A stretch of DNA of 64,000 nucleotides from Chondrosia reniformis (Eukaryota > Porifera > Demospongiae > Chondrillida > Chondrillidae). The stretch's first letter is position 1. The number at the start of each line of letters is the position of its first letter. The stretch is from the NCBI GenBank assembly GCA_947172415.1, contig OX359189.1:4540501-4604500 (forward strand), given 5' to 3'. This document shows positions 53,101 through 64,000 of this stretch, piece by piece. The notes beneath the pieces were generated by a model. It did no database searches. It was not told the DNA's origin and was given only the letters and a program-made list of their open reading frames with translations. The position numbers and the translations under genes are program-made.

Positions 53101-55091
53101 ATTATATCCCATAATATATCCCCTAATTTTACCCAATATACCCATTATTTTTGTCAAATATATCCCATACCTTTTGACGACTATATCCCATAGTATATAC
53201 CAAAATTTTTCCTTTATATATCTCATAATTTTTGCATAATATATCCCATAAATTTTAATTAATATATCCAATGGACTAGTATATCACATAGGTTTGCCAA
53301 ATATGTCCAAAAATTTTAAACCAATATATCCGAAAATATATATTATAATTTTTGCCCAATATATCCCATATTTTTTCCAAATATAGGCCATAATATAACC
53401 CTGTAGTCCTAGCCCAATATATCGCATAGTTTTGCCCACTATATCCCATAGTCTTTCTGAATAAATCCCATAGTTTTACAAATATATCTAACAATTTTAA
53501 ATCAATATATGCCATAATGTGTCCCATAATTTTTGCCTAATATATCCCATAGTTTTTGCCGAATATACCACATAAAATAACCTATAGTCTTAGCCCAATT
53601 TATCCCATACTTTTGGCCAAATATATCCCATATTTTTCCAAATATATCCCATAATTGTTGCCAAATATATCTGGCAATATCACCTATAGTCTTAGGCCAA
53701 TATATCCCTTAATTTTTTCCAAATATATCCGATAATGTTACCTGTAGTCTTAACCCTAATTTTTTGGCTAATATATCCCCTGGTTTTTCCTTAATATATC
53801 CAATTATTTAAAAATATTGCCTATTATATTCCATAATTCATCCCATAGTTTTTCCCAATATGCCCCCCTCTTTTTGTCATATAAATTTCATAGCTTTTGA
53901 CAAATATATCCAATAGTATATCCCATAATTTTATCCAGTATATCCCATAATTTTGCCTAAGACATCCCTTAGTTTTTTTAATATATCTAATGGACCAGTA
54001 TATCCCATAGTTTTGCAAACTTTATCCCATAGTTTTAGCCAAATACATCTTATAAAATTATCTATACTCTTAGCCATATATATCCCAAATTTTTTGCTCA
54101 ATATATCCAATAGTTCTTCCGAATATATCCAATTATTTTTGCAAATATATCTCATAATTTTTGCCTAATCTATCCCATAATTTGGCCTAAAATATCCCTC
54201 GGTTGTTGCTTAATATATCCAATAATTTTAAAATATTGCCAATTATATCCCATAATATATCCCATAATTTTACCCAATATACCTATTATTTTTTGTCATA
54301 TATATCCCATACCTTTTGACGACTATATACCATAGTATATACCATAATTTTGGCTTTATAGATCTCAAAATTTTTGCTTAATATATCCCATAAATTTTAA
54401 TTAATATATCTAATGGAGTAGTATATCCCATAGTTTTGACAAATATATCCAACAATTTTTAACCAATATATACCATAATATATTCCATAATTTTGCCCAA
54501 TATATCCCACAATTTTTGCCAACTATATCCGGAAATATCACCTATAGTCTTAGCCCAAAACATCCCATAGTTTTGCCCAATATATCCCATAGTTTTGCCC
54601 AATATATCCCATAGTTGTTGCCAAAGATATCCCAAATTTTTCCAAATGTATCCCATAATTAAACCTATAGTCTTAGCCCAATTTTTTGGCCTAAAAATCT
54701 CTCAGTTCTTCCTTACTATATCCAAATATTTATAAATGTTACCTATTATATTCCATAATATATCCCATAGTTTTACCCAATATGCCCCTTAGGTTTTGTC
54801 AAATATAAATATCCCATAGCTTTTGACAAATATATCCCTTAGAGTATCCTATAAATTTTTCCCTGTATATCCTATAATTTTGCCTAAGACATCCCTTAGT
54901 TTTTTGTTAATATATCCAATGGACCAGTATATCCCATAATTTTTTCAAAATGTATCCCATAATTTTTTCAAAATGTATCCCATAATTTTTTCAAAATGTA
55001 TCCCATAATTTTTTCAAAATGTATCCCATAATTTTTTCAAAATATATCGCATAATTTTGCCTAATATATCCCTCAGTTTTTGCTTTATATA
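47103..55091 (+). repeat. 23-bp satellite, forward orientation, tract 8 (8.0 kb)
   Basis: Forward satellite runs from AATATATCCAATTATATC after the island to the TA at which copy C is inserted. The higher-order marker block lies at about 49807-49861. A stretch around 48475-48720 shows a local near-duplication (TTTGCACAATATATCATAGT and its repeat near 48600). Near its end is a homogeneous 23-bp array, listed separately. No gene is visible. Confidence 0.95.
54935..55049 (+). repeat. Homogeneous 5 x 23-bp array within the satellite
   Basis: The unit CATAATTTTTTCAAAATGTA-TCC (23 bp) is repeated five times, with differences only in the last copy. This contrasts with the diverged units elsewhere and indicates a very recent local amplification. 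It fixes the monomer length at 23 bp. Confidence 0.9.
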
Positions 55092-55385
55092 GTGCAAATC
55101 ATCATAAAGTTCCCAAATATTTCCATAAAAACACTCACGCAATGTTGCCGTAACGCTGGCCTTCTTATATACTAAAATATAGAGAATTTCATGGGCTCAT
55201 CAATGCTCGTTTCGGATTGTTAATATTGAATCCAGAAACTGAGATACGATCAAATATACGAACAAAATATTTTTGATCAATCAAATTAGTTCATTTGGTC
55301 ACGTTTGCATACTTAATGAGACCACAAGCTAGGTAACACGCACATTCATCGCGAGTTTCTATGGTCACTAACATGGACGCCTCCT

Positions 55386-55393
55386 ATAAAATC
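55386..55393 (+). promoter_or_regulatory. Possible TATA box of the copy C transposase
   Basis: TATAAAAT lies about 120 bp upstream of the start codon in the otherwise less A/T-monotonous 5' region of copy C. The position suits an RNA polymerase II core promoter. The motif is common in AT-rich DNA, so the call is tentative. Confidence 0.3.
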
Positions 55394-55916
55394 GATTACA
55401 CCCACAAACATTGGCTTTTTGTTATACGCAAGCCTGCAAAGCACACCACGCTTTGTTTGAGAGTATAACGATATTTTTAAAGTTTTTTAAAGCTATTTTA
55501 AAGCTTAAAGAATGTCTAATACCCCCGAGGAACGAAGAAATGTTGGCGATCGTCAGATCAAAGCTTCGATCTCGATGAATTCACCCGATATTCTTTCAAA
55601 TCAAGGAGGCAAAGAGTCTAATTCCTCACCAGATGTTTTAGTTGGTCTTTCATCTCAAAAACCCTGGCGTGGAAAACGATTTTGTCCAGATAGAGCCTTT
55701 AAAATGTCTTCAAAACGTTGGCAGTCACAATTGGGAACTAGTACGTCTCAATCAAGGGCAGGCGGAAATAGTGAAGAAAATACTTCTAGATCTGCACAGG
55801 AGAATAGCACAGTGACAACTACTTCAGAGGGAGTTGAAGATAGCTTACTGCTACCACATGATCCATTAACTACTTCAGATTTGGAATCAGAGTTTGACGA
55901 TAGTACAAATATTTAA

Positions 55917-56215
55917 AATAATTAATTTCACCAATAAATAAATTATACACATACATGCATCAATGCATGAAATGATCCATATCAGCATTTGGCATTCTTG
56001 TTCTTGTTCTTCTTGACTTCTTGTTCATTCTTGTTCGTGGATCTGCCTCTATGAATAGCTTTATTATACTTTAAATGTATACAAGCACAATCCTCTAAAA
56101 GACTTTAATGCCATGCATACAATTTAAAACATAGCTAAACACATAAAGACTGCTTTAGAAAGATTATATTTAGCATTTATAAACATGATTATGATACATA
56201 TGCTATAATTTATAG
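55917..56215 (+). other. First intron of the copy C transposase
   Basis: This is about 300 nt of AT-rich non-coding DNA between the acidic end of exon 1 (SEFDDSTN) and the acceptor TATAG before DSDEE. It corresponds to the 114-nt intron of copy A but is longer. It includes a pyrimidine-rich TTCTTGTTCTTCTTGAC stretch. No other feature is visible. Confidence 0.6.
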
Positions 56216-57563
56216 GACAGTGACGAAGAACAAGGAACTGACAGTACTACTGAAGACAATGCTACTGAAGATAATTTCTCTGTGGATGATAGGACAGTTT
56301 CTATTGAGGACTGGATCAAAAAGATGCCTACTTTGGAACGAAAGATGCTTGGAATTTTCTTGTATCGTCATGAACATCAACACACCAGACAGACAGGACC
56401 ACAGCAGCAGAAACAACAGGTCAAGCCCTAGGATACTCCAGGAAAACAATTTCTAAATGGGTTGGTGATTTCAGCAAAAACAAAGGTGAATTTTCAAGGA
56501 GTACACGAGGGAAGTATAGACGTAACACACTACTTGATCAGGAGGATACTACAAGAAAGTCAGTCAAATGGCTCAGGGAAAAGGTGCACGACAGGAAATT
56601 CAATGTCACTGGAAAAAAATTCCAAATCTGGTTTAATGATTATTTAACGACACTACAGCTACCCAGTTCTTTTCAAAATACAATTTCAGAAATGACGGCA
56701 TTAAGATACTTGAAGGGGTTAGAATTCACAAATAGGCAATACAAGCAGGGCTACGCTGATGGGCATGACCGTGATGATGTATTACAATATAGGATGCTAT
56801 ATTTAAATAAATTAGGGTTTTGGAAGCTTCCCACTTGCCTCCGCCCACATGTCAAGATGCTATACCTTCCTGGAATAATGGCGATACTTCCAAGTTCAAG
56901 CATGTAGTCTTCATATATCACGACGAGTCTACATTTAATGCAAATGATGCCCATTCCAGAGTATGGGTGGATCCCAGTGGCAGTGGAGCAGTTCGTCCTA
57001 AAGGAAAAGGGCAAGGAATTATGGTGAGCGATTTTATGGAGGAATTTTCAGGCTATCTCCGATTAACAGATGAAGAACATTCAGCAGCTAGACGACTATA
57101 TGCCTTCTATCCTAAAGAGGCTAGGGAAATAATTGAACATCAACGGGATGGCTACTGGGACAATGACAAGTTCATGGCCAACATTAGGAAAGCAGTTAGG
57201 ATAGCAGAATTCAAATATCCGAGGGACAAGTACAATCTGGTGTGGATTTTTGATCACAGCAGTGCTCACCAAGCCTATGAAAAGAATGCATTAGTAGCTG
57301 CCAGGATGAACGTAAAACTAAGAGGAGTCAGCCAAAAATGCGTGATGGTAGACTGCCCAATGGAGCCCCTCAAAAATGACACTACAGGATGGAACTCCTA
57401 AAGGCTTAGATCTAGTTCTGAGAGAAAGAGGAATGGATACACTGGGAATGCCAAAAATGATTTGGGAAAGAGAATGGAGCAGTTTGAAGATTTTAGAAAT
57501 GAAATCAGTAGCGTAGAAGCATACCTAAAGGCAAAAAATCACAGATGTTTATTCTGTCCTAAG

Positions 57564-57652
57564 GTGAGTATTGCATGCATAACTCCATTCAATGTCTATG
57601 TATATGCTCAATATATCAAATATGTTAACTTCCTCACCTCTTTTGCTTGCAG
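57564..57652 (+). other. Last intron of the copy C transposase
   Basis: This 89-nt intron runs from AAG|GTGAGT to a pyrimidine-rich TTTTGCTTGCAG, immediately before the FHPELNPIE exon. The 69-nt intron of copy A sits at the same codon, so this intron is ancestral to both copies. Confidence 0.8.
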
Positions 57653-57922
57653 TTCCATCCTGAATTAAACCCCATTGAGAGGTGTTGGGCAAAAGCAAAG
57701 CAGTATCCAAGAGCTAACTGTAATTACACATTAGCAAGATTGAGGGTTACTGTCCCAAATGCTCTGGATGCGGTTAATACAGACTTAATCAGGCAGTTCT
57801 TCAGGAACGTGCATGACTATCATAGAGCATACCTAGAAGGGATGAAATCTGGCTCAGAAGCAGATTCAAAGGTAATAACATCACAAATTACAGCATAAAA
57901 TATGCGTGCACATTAATTCATG

Positions 57923-60900
57923 CATATATATCCTATTACTTAAAAATATTGCCAATTATATCCCATAATATACCCATTAGTTTTTGGCAAATTTAACCCA
58001 TGGCTTTTAGCAAATATATCCCATAGTATATCCCACAATTTTTGCCCTATTTATACCATAATGTTGCCTAATATATACCTTAGTTTTTGCTTAATATATC
58101 CAATGAACCAGTATATCCCAAAGTTTTGCAAAACATATCCAAGAATTTTTAACCAATATATCCCATAATATATTCCATAATTTTTGCCCAATATATTCCA
58201 TACTTTTGGCCGAATATATCCCACTAAATAACCTATAGTTTTAGCCCAATATATCCCATAGTTTTTGCCAAATATATCCCATTTGTTTTCCAAAGATATC
58301 CAATAATTTTTGCTAAATATATCCCATAATATAACCTATAGTCTTAGCCCAATATATCCCATAGTTTTGGCCAATATATCCCATCGTTCTTTGTAATATA
58401 TCCCATTTTTTTGTAAATATATCCCATAATTTTTGCGGAATAATCCCATAAAATTATCTATAGTCTTAGACCAATGTATCCCATTATTTTTGCGAATATA
58501 TCCCATAATGTTTGCCAAATATATCATATAATTAAAAATATTGCTAATTATATCCCATAATATATCCAATAATTTTACCTAATATACCCCTTATTTTGTG
58601 TCAAAAATATCCCTTAGCTTTTGACGAATATATCCCATAGTATATCCCCTAATGTTTGCCCTATATATCCCACAATTTTGCCTAATATATTCAACAATTT
58701 TTAACCAATATATACCATAATATTCCGCATAATTTTTACCCAATATATCCCATAGTTTTTGCTGAATATATCCCATAAAATTACCTATAGACTTAGCCCA
58801 ATATATCCCATAGTTTTTGCCCAATTTATCGCATATTTTTATAAATGTATCCCATAATGTTTGCCAAATATATCCCAAAGTATAACCTATAGTCTTAGCC
58901 CAATATAACTTAAAATATAACCTATAGTCTTAGCCCAATATATCCCATAGTTTCTGCCCTATATAGCCCATAGTCTTTCCGAATAAATCCCATAGTTTTA
59001 TAAATATATCCCATAGCTTTTGACAAATATATCCCATAGTATATCCCATAATTTTGCCCTGTATATCCCATAGTGTTTCCGAATATATCCCATACTTTTT
59101 GCAAATATATCCCATAATGTTGACAAATATATCTCTTAGTTTTTGCTTAATTAATCCAATTATTTAAAAATATTGCCAATTATATCCCATAATATATGAG
59201 AGAGTATTACCCAATATTCACCTAAGTTTTAGTCAAATAAATCCCAGAGCTTCGGACAAATTTATCCCATAATGTTTGTTCTATATATCCCATAATTTTA
59301 TCTAATATACCCCATAAAATAACCTATAGTCTTAGCCCAATATAATGAAAAGTCTTCACCAAATATATCCCATATTTCTTCCAAGTATAACTCATAATTT
59401 TTGCCAAGTATATCCCATAATATAATCTATTGTCTTAGCCCAATATATCCATAGTTTTGCACAATATATCCCACAGATTTTCCGACTATATCACCATAGT
59501 TTTTCAAATATATCCCAAAATATCACCTATAGTCTTAGCCCAATATATCCCATAATATATCCCATAATTTTACCCAATATACCCATTATTTTTTGTCAAA
59601 TATATCCCATACCTTTTGACGACTATATCCCATTGTATATACCATAATTTTTGCTTAATATATCTCATAATTTTTGCTTTATATATCCCATTGATTTTAA
59701 TTAATATATCCAATGGACTAGTATATTCTATAGTTTTACCAAATATGTCCAACAATTTCAAACCAATATATCCCAATATATATATAATAATTTTTGCCCA
59801 ATATCCCCCATAGTTTTCCAAATATATACCATATTTTTTCCAAATATATCCCATAATTTTTGACAAATATATCATATATGTTTCCAATTATATCCAATAA
59901 TTTTGCCAAATATAGCCCATTATATAACTTATAGTCTTAGCCCAATATATCCCATAGTTTTTGCCCACTATATCACACAGTCTTTCTGAATAAATGCCAG
60001 TTTTACAAATATATCCCCTTCGTTTTTGGTCAAATATATTTCATAGTTTATCCCATAATTTTTGCCTTTCATATCCCATAATATTGCCGAATACATTCCT
60101 TAGTTTTTGCTTAATTTATCCAATGGACCACTATATCGGCTAGTTTTTACAAATATATCCATCAATTTTAAACCAATACATGCCATAATATGTCCCATAA
60201 GTTTTGCCTAATATATCCCGTATTTTTTGCCGAACATATCACATAAAATAACCTATAGTTTTAGCCCAATATAACCAATACTTTTGCCTAATATATCCCC
60301 CCGTTTTAGCTTAATATATCCAATAATTTAAAATATAGCCAAAAATATCCCTTAAATAACGCATAGATTTATCAAAGATAGCCCTTAGTTTTTGTCAAAT
60401 ATATCCCATAGCTTTTGAAAAATATATCCCATAGTATATCCCATAGTTTTGGCCTCATATATACCTAAAATAACCTATAGTTTTATCCCAATATATCCCA
60501 TACTTTTTGCCAAATATATCCCATAATTGTTGCCAAATATATCTGGTAATATCACCTATAGTCTTAGGCCCATATATCCCATAGTTTTGCCAAATATATC
60601 CCATATTTTTCCAAATATATCCCATAATTTTTTCCAAATGTAACCTATAGTCTTAGCCCCATGTTTTGGCTAATATATCCCACAGTTTTTTCCTTAATAT
60701 ATCCAATTATTTAAAAATATTGCCTATTATATCCCATAATTCATCCCATAGTTTTACCCAATATGCCCCTCATTTTTTGTCAAATAAATCCCATATCCTT
60801 TGACAAATATATCTTATAGCATATCCCATAATTTTTCCAGTATATCCCATAATTTTGCCTAAGACATCCCTTACTTTTTGCTTAATATATCCAATGGACC

Positions 60901-63900
60901 AATTTATCCCATAGTTTTGAAAAATATATCCCATAGTTTTTGCCTAATCTATCGCATAATTTTGCCTAAAATATCATTCAGTTGTTGCTTAATATATGCA
61001 ATAATTTAAAAATATTCCAATTATATCCCATAATATATCCCATAATTTTATCTAATATAACCCTCAGTTTTAGGCAAATATATCCCATACTTTTAACAAA
61101 TATATCCCTTAGTATTTCCCATGATTTTTACTCTATATATCCAATAATCGCCTAATCCATCCCTTAGTTTTAGCTTAATATACAAATGGACCAGTATATC
61201 CCAAAGTTTTGACAAATATATCCAACAATTTTTAACCAAAATATATACCATAATATATCCCATAATTTTTGCCCAATATATCTCATAATTTTTGCCAATA
61301 TATCCCGAAATATCACCTATAGTCTTAGCCCAATAAATCCCATAGTTTTGCCCAATATATCCCTTAGTTTTTGCCAAAGATATCCCATATTTTTCCGAAT
61401 ATATCCCATAATTTTTTCCTTGTATAGCCCATAATTTTGCCTAAGACATCCCTTAGCTTTTGCTTAATACATCCATTGGACCAGTATATCCCATACGTTT
61501 GCCAAATATATCCCATAGTTTTTGCCGAATACATCCCATAAATTTATCTATAGTATTAGACCAATATATCCTATAGTTTTTGCCAAATAAATTCCATACT
61601 TTAACTTATGGTCTTAGCCCAATATATCTTATAGTTTTAGCCAAATATATCCCATACTTATTCCAAATAAATCCCATAGTTTTTGCAAATATATGCCATA
61701 ATTTTTTCAAAATATATCCAATAATTTTTCCTAATATATCCCTCAGTTTTAGCTTTATATTTCCTTTTATTTAAAAATATTGCTAATTATATCCCATAAT
61801 ATATCCCATAATTTTACCCAATATACCCCTTAGTTTTTGGCAAATATATCCCATAGCTTTTAACAAATATATCCCATAGTATATGCCATAATTTTTGCTT
61901 TCTATATCCCAAAATTTTTCCTAAAACATCCCTTAGTTTTGGCTTAATATATCCAATGGACCAATATATCCCATAGTTTTGCAAAATATATCCAACAATG
62001 TTTAACCAATATATCCCATTATATATGCCAAAATTTTTGCCAAATATATCCTATTCTTTTGGCCAAATATATCCCACAAAAAACCCATAGTCTTAGCCCA
62101 ATATATCCCATGGTTTTGCCAATTATATCCCTTATTTTTTTAAAATATTTCCAATAATTTTTACTAAATATATCCCATAAAATAACCTATAGTCTTAGCC
62201 CAATATATCCCATGGTTTTCCCCAATATATCCCATAGTTCTTTGGAATATATCCCATTGTTTTTGCAAATATATCCCATAGTTTTTGCGGAATATATCCC
62301 ATAATTTTGCATTATAGATCGTTAGTTTTATCTTAATATATCTAATGGACCAGTATATCCCATAGTTTTGCAAAATATATCCAACAATTAAAACCCATAT
62401 ATCCCATAGTATATTCCATAATTTTTGCCCAATATATCCCATACCTTTGGCCGAATATATCCCACTAAATAACCTATAGTTCTAACCCAATATATCCCAT
62501 GGTTTTTGCCAAATATATCCCATTCCAATAATTTTTGCTACCTATATCCCATAATATAACCTATAGTCTTAGCCCAATATATCCCATAGTTTTGTCCAAT
62601 ATATCCCATAGTTTTTGCGGAATACATCCCATAAAATTATCTATAGTTTTAGACCAAGATATCACATAATTTTTGCAATGTATATCCCATAATTTTGCCT
62701 AAGACATCCCTTAGTTTTTGCAAAATATATCCAATGTACCAGTATATCCCATAGTTTTGCCATATATATCCCAGAGCCATTGCCGAATATATCCCATAAA
62801 AGAACCTATAGTCTTAGCCCAATTTTTCCTATTTTTTTCCCAAATATATCCCAAAGTGTTTGCAAGGATTTCCCATAATTTTTGCCCATTATATCCCATA
62901 ATTTTACCTAATACATCCTCTAGTTTTTGCTTAATATATCCAATGGAGCAGTATATCCCATAGTTTTGCAAAATATATCCAACAATGTTTTACCAATATA
63001 TCCCATAATATAACCCATAATTTTAGCTCACTGTATCCCATAGTTTTTGCCGAATACAACCCATAAAATTATTTATAGCCTTAAACCAATATATCCCATA
63101 GCTTTCCGAATATATCTCATAGTTTTTGCTAATATTTACTATGCTTTTAGCCAAATATATCGCATAATATAACTTATAGTCTTAGCCCAATAAATCCCAT
63201 AGTTTTTGCCCAATATATCCCATAGTTTTTCCAAATATAACTGTAGTCTTAACAAATATATCCGATAATTTTTGCCAAATATATACCATATTATCACCTA
63301 TAGTCTTAGCCTAATATATCCCATAGTTTTCCAAATATATCTTATATTTGTTTCTAAATATATCCATTTTTCCCATTATATCCAATGGTTTTTCCAAATA
63401 TACCCATAGTTTCAGGAAATATATCCCATAGTTTTTGAATAAGTTGTTGCTTAATTTATCCAATTATTTCAAAATATTGCCAGTTATATCCCATTATATA
63501 TCCCATTATTTTATCTAATATACCCATTAATTTTGTCAAATATATCCCATACCTTTTGACGACTATCTCCCATAGCATATGCCATAACGTTTGCTTTATA
63601 TATTTCATAATTTTTGCTTAATATATCCCATAGATTTCAATTAATATATCCAATGGACTAGTATATCGCATGGTTTTGACAAATATATCCAACAATTTTT
63701 AACCAATATATCCCATAATATATCCAAAATGTTTGCCCAATATATCATAGTTTTTGCAAATATATCCCATAAAATAACCTATAGTCTTAGCCCAATATAT
63801 CCCATAGTTTTTGCCAAATATATCCCATATTTTTTAAAATATATCACATAATTTTGCCAAATATATCCCATTATATAACCTATAGTCTTAGCCCAATATA

Positions 63901-64000
63901 TCCCTTAGTTTTTGCCAAATATATCCCATAATTTTTACCAAATATATCCCATATTTTTCCAAATATATCCCATAATTTTTTCAACAAATATATCCCATAA
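57923..64000 (+). repeat. 23-bp satellite, forward orientation, tract 9
   Basis: Forward satellite runs from the truncated end of copy C to the window edge. The higher-order marker block occurs at about 59208-59262 in a slightly diverged form (ATATGAGAGAGTATTACCC). The CCATCCCTTAGTTTTAGCTT motif recurs near 61157. No gene, foreign insertion or further orientation change is visible. The satellite continues beyond the window. Confidence 0.95.

Larger units (their letters stand above)
55512..57898 (+). pseudogene. Transposase gene of copy C (DDE, HTH), broken by frameshifts
   Basis: Exon 1 (from the ATG at 55512 to about 55912) encodes a ~130-residue serine-rich, charged N-terminus. Its splice donor looks lost: copy A has GAG|GTATTTAG where copy C has AAATATTTAA. 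Exon 2 starts at 56216 after TATAG and reads DSDEEQGTD. It continues through a helix-turn-helix-like ALGYSRKTISKWVGDF, RQYKQGYADGHDR, IYHDES (first catalytic D) and IFDHSSAH (second D), and ends at 57563. After an 89-nt GT..AG intron, the last exon (57653-57898) has FHPELNPIERCW with the catalytic E. Frame changes are needed near 56430, 56815, 57378 and 57450; the 57378 change and probably the 57450 change fall in A runs. The gene is therefore dead. Near 56880 it lacks the 68-nt intron present in copy A. The DDE core and HTH support a nuclear TA-targeting transposase. Confidence 0.85.
55092..57922 (+). mobile_element. Tc1/mariner-IS630-like DNA transposon, copy C, lacking its 3' end
   Basis: The element begins after TA with GTGCAAATCATCATAAAG, related to the copy A and B terminus GTGCATTTCACCATAAATG. 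A 420-bp 5' region, a spliced transposase gene and about 24 bp after its stop codon follow. Satellite (ATATATCCTATTACTTAAAA) then begins at about 57923 and no right terminal repeat is present. The 5' region shares GTCACGTTTGCATA-(A/C)TTAAT and CAATCAAA with the 5' region of copy B. Copy C is a more diverged relative of A and B. Confidence 0.85.

Noticed and set aside
55512-55916. The serine-rich 134-codon frame as an independent host gene
   Set aside because: It starts ~420 bp inside a transposon terminus, ends at a position matching the first splice site of copy A, and is followed by the rest of the transposase.
1-64000. CRISPR array
   Set aside because: Repeat and spacer do not separate: the whole unit is repeated and diverged, the context is eukaryotic and no cas genes are present.
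1-64000. Telomeric repeat or G-quadruplex array based on periodic GGG/CCC
   Set aside because: Only one GGG occurs per ~23 bp, too far apart for a canonical quadruplex. The unit is much longer and more A/T-rich than known telomere repeats, and satellite runs off both window ends.
1-64000. tRNA or rRNA genes
   Set aside because: No cloverleaf with A/B boxes or conserved rRNA stretch was seen outside the elements. The tRNA-like matches are only the primer-binding sites of the two LTR elements.

Overview
The window looks like a block of heterochromatin from an invertebrate metazoan. Roughly 48 of the 64 kb is one AT-rich tandem satellite. Its basic unit is about 23 bp, of the form (A)ATATATCCCATAGTTTTTGCC, arranged in several higher-order levels. 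No intact host gene, tRNA, rRNA or CRISPR array is visible. Every stretch that is not satellite is a mobile element or an unclassified island inserted into the satellite. The animal assignment rests on the elements: a spliced Tc1/mariner-IS630-like transposase with short introns, a Mag/SURL-like Ty3/gypsy element and a CsRn1-like Ty3/gypsy element. I cannot fix the phylum; a sponge, cnidarian or other invertebrate would fit.

Layout: 1-2290 satellite; 2291-~5240 DNA transposon copy A, with the transposase on the minus strand and its 5' end lost; ~5241-16480 satellite; 16481-26535 satellite in the opposite orientation, carrying LTR element 1 at 21060-25394; 26536-35353 satellite; 35354-36816 copy B, an internally deleted derivative of the copy A family with both ends; 36817-40279 satellite with a ~39-bp micro-inversion; 40280-44636 LTR element 2; 44637-~45910 satellite; ~45911-47102 unclassified non-coding island with large hairpins; 47103-55091 satellite ending near a fresh 23-bp array; 55092-~57922 DNA transposon copy C, plus strand, 3' end lost; ~57923-64000 satellite.

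The three DNA-transposon copies explain one another. Copy A keeps the transposase 3' half and the 3' terminal inverted repeat. Copy C keeps the 5' terminal repeat, 5' UTR and start codon. Copy B keeps both termini and a vestige of the first ~23 codons, with the rest of the gene deleted. Copies A and C differ by the precise presence or absence of a 68-nt intron.

The most unusual aspects are the layered organisation of the satellite (23-bp monomer, named variant monomers, and a marker block that recurs eight times), the 10-kb orientation switch, the foldback-rich island, and the intron polymorphism in the transposase. Nothing here supports a working host pathway; the window records repeat amplification, inversion and repeated transposon insertion and decay.
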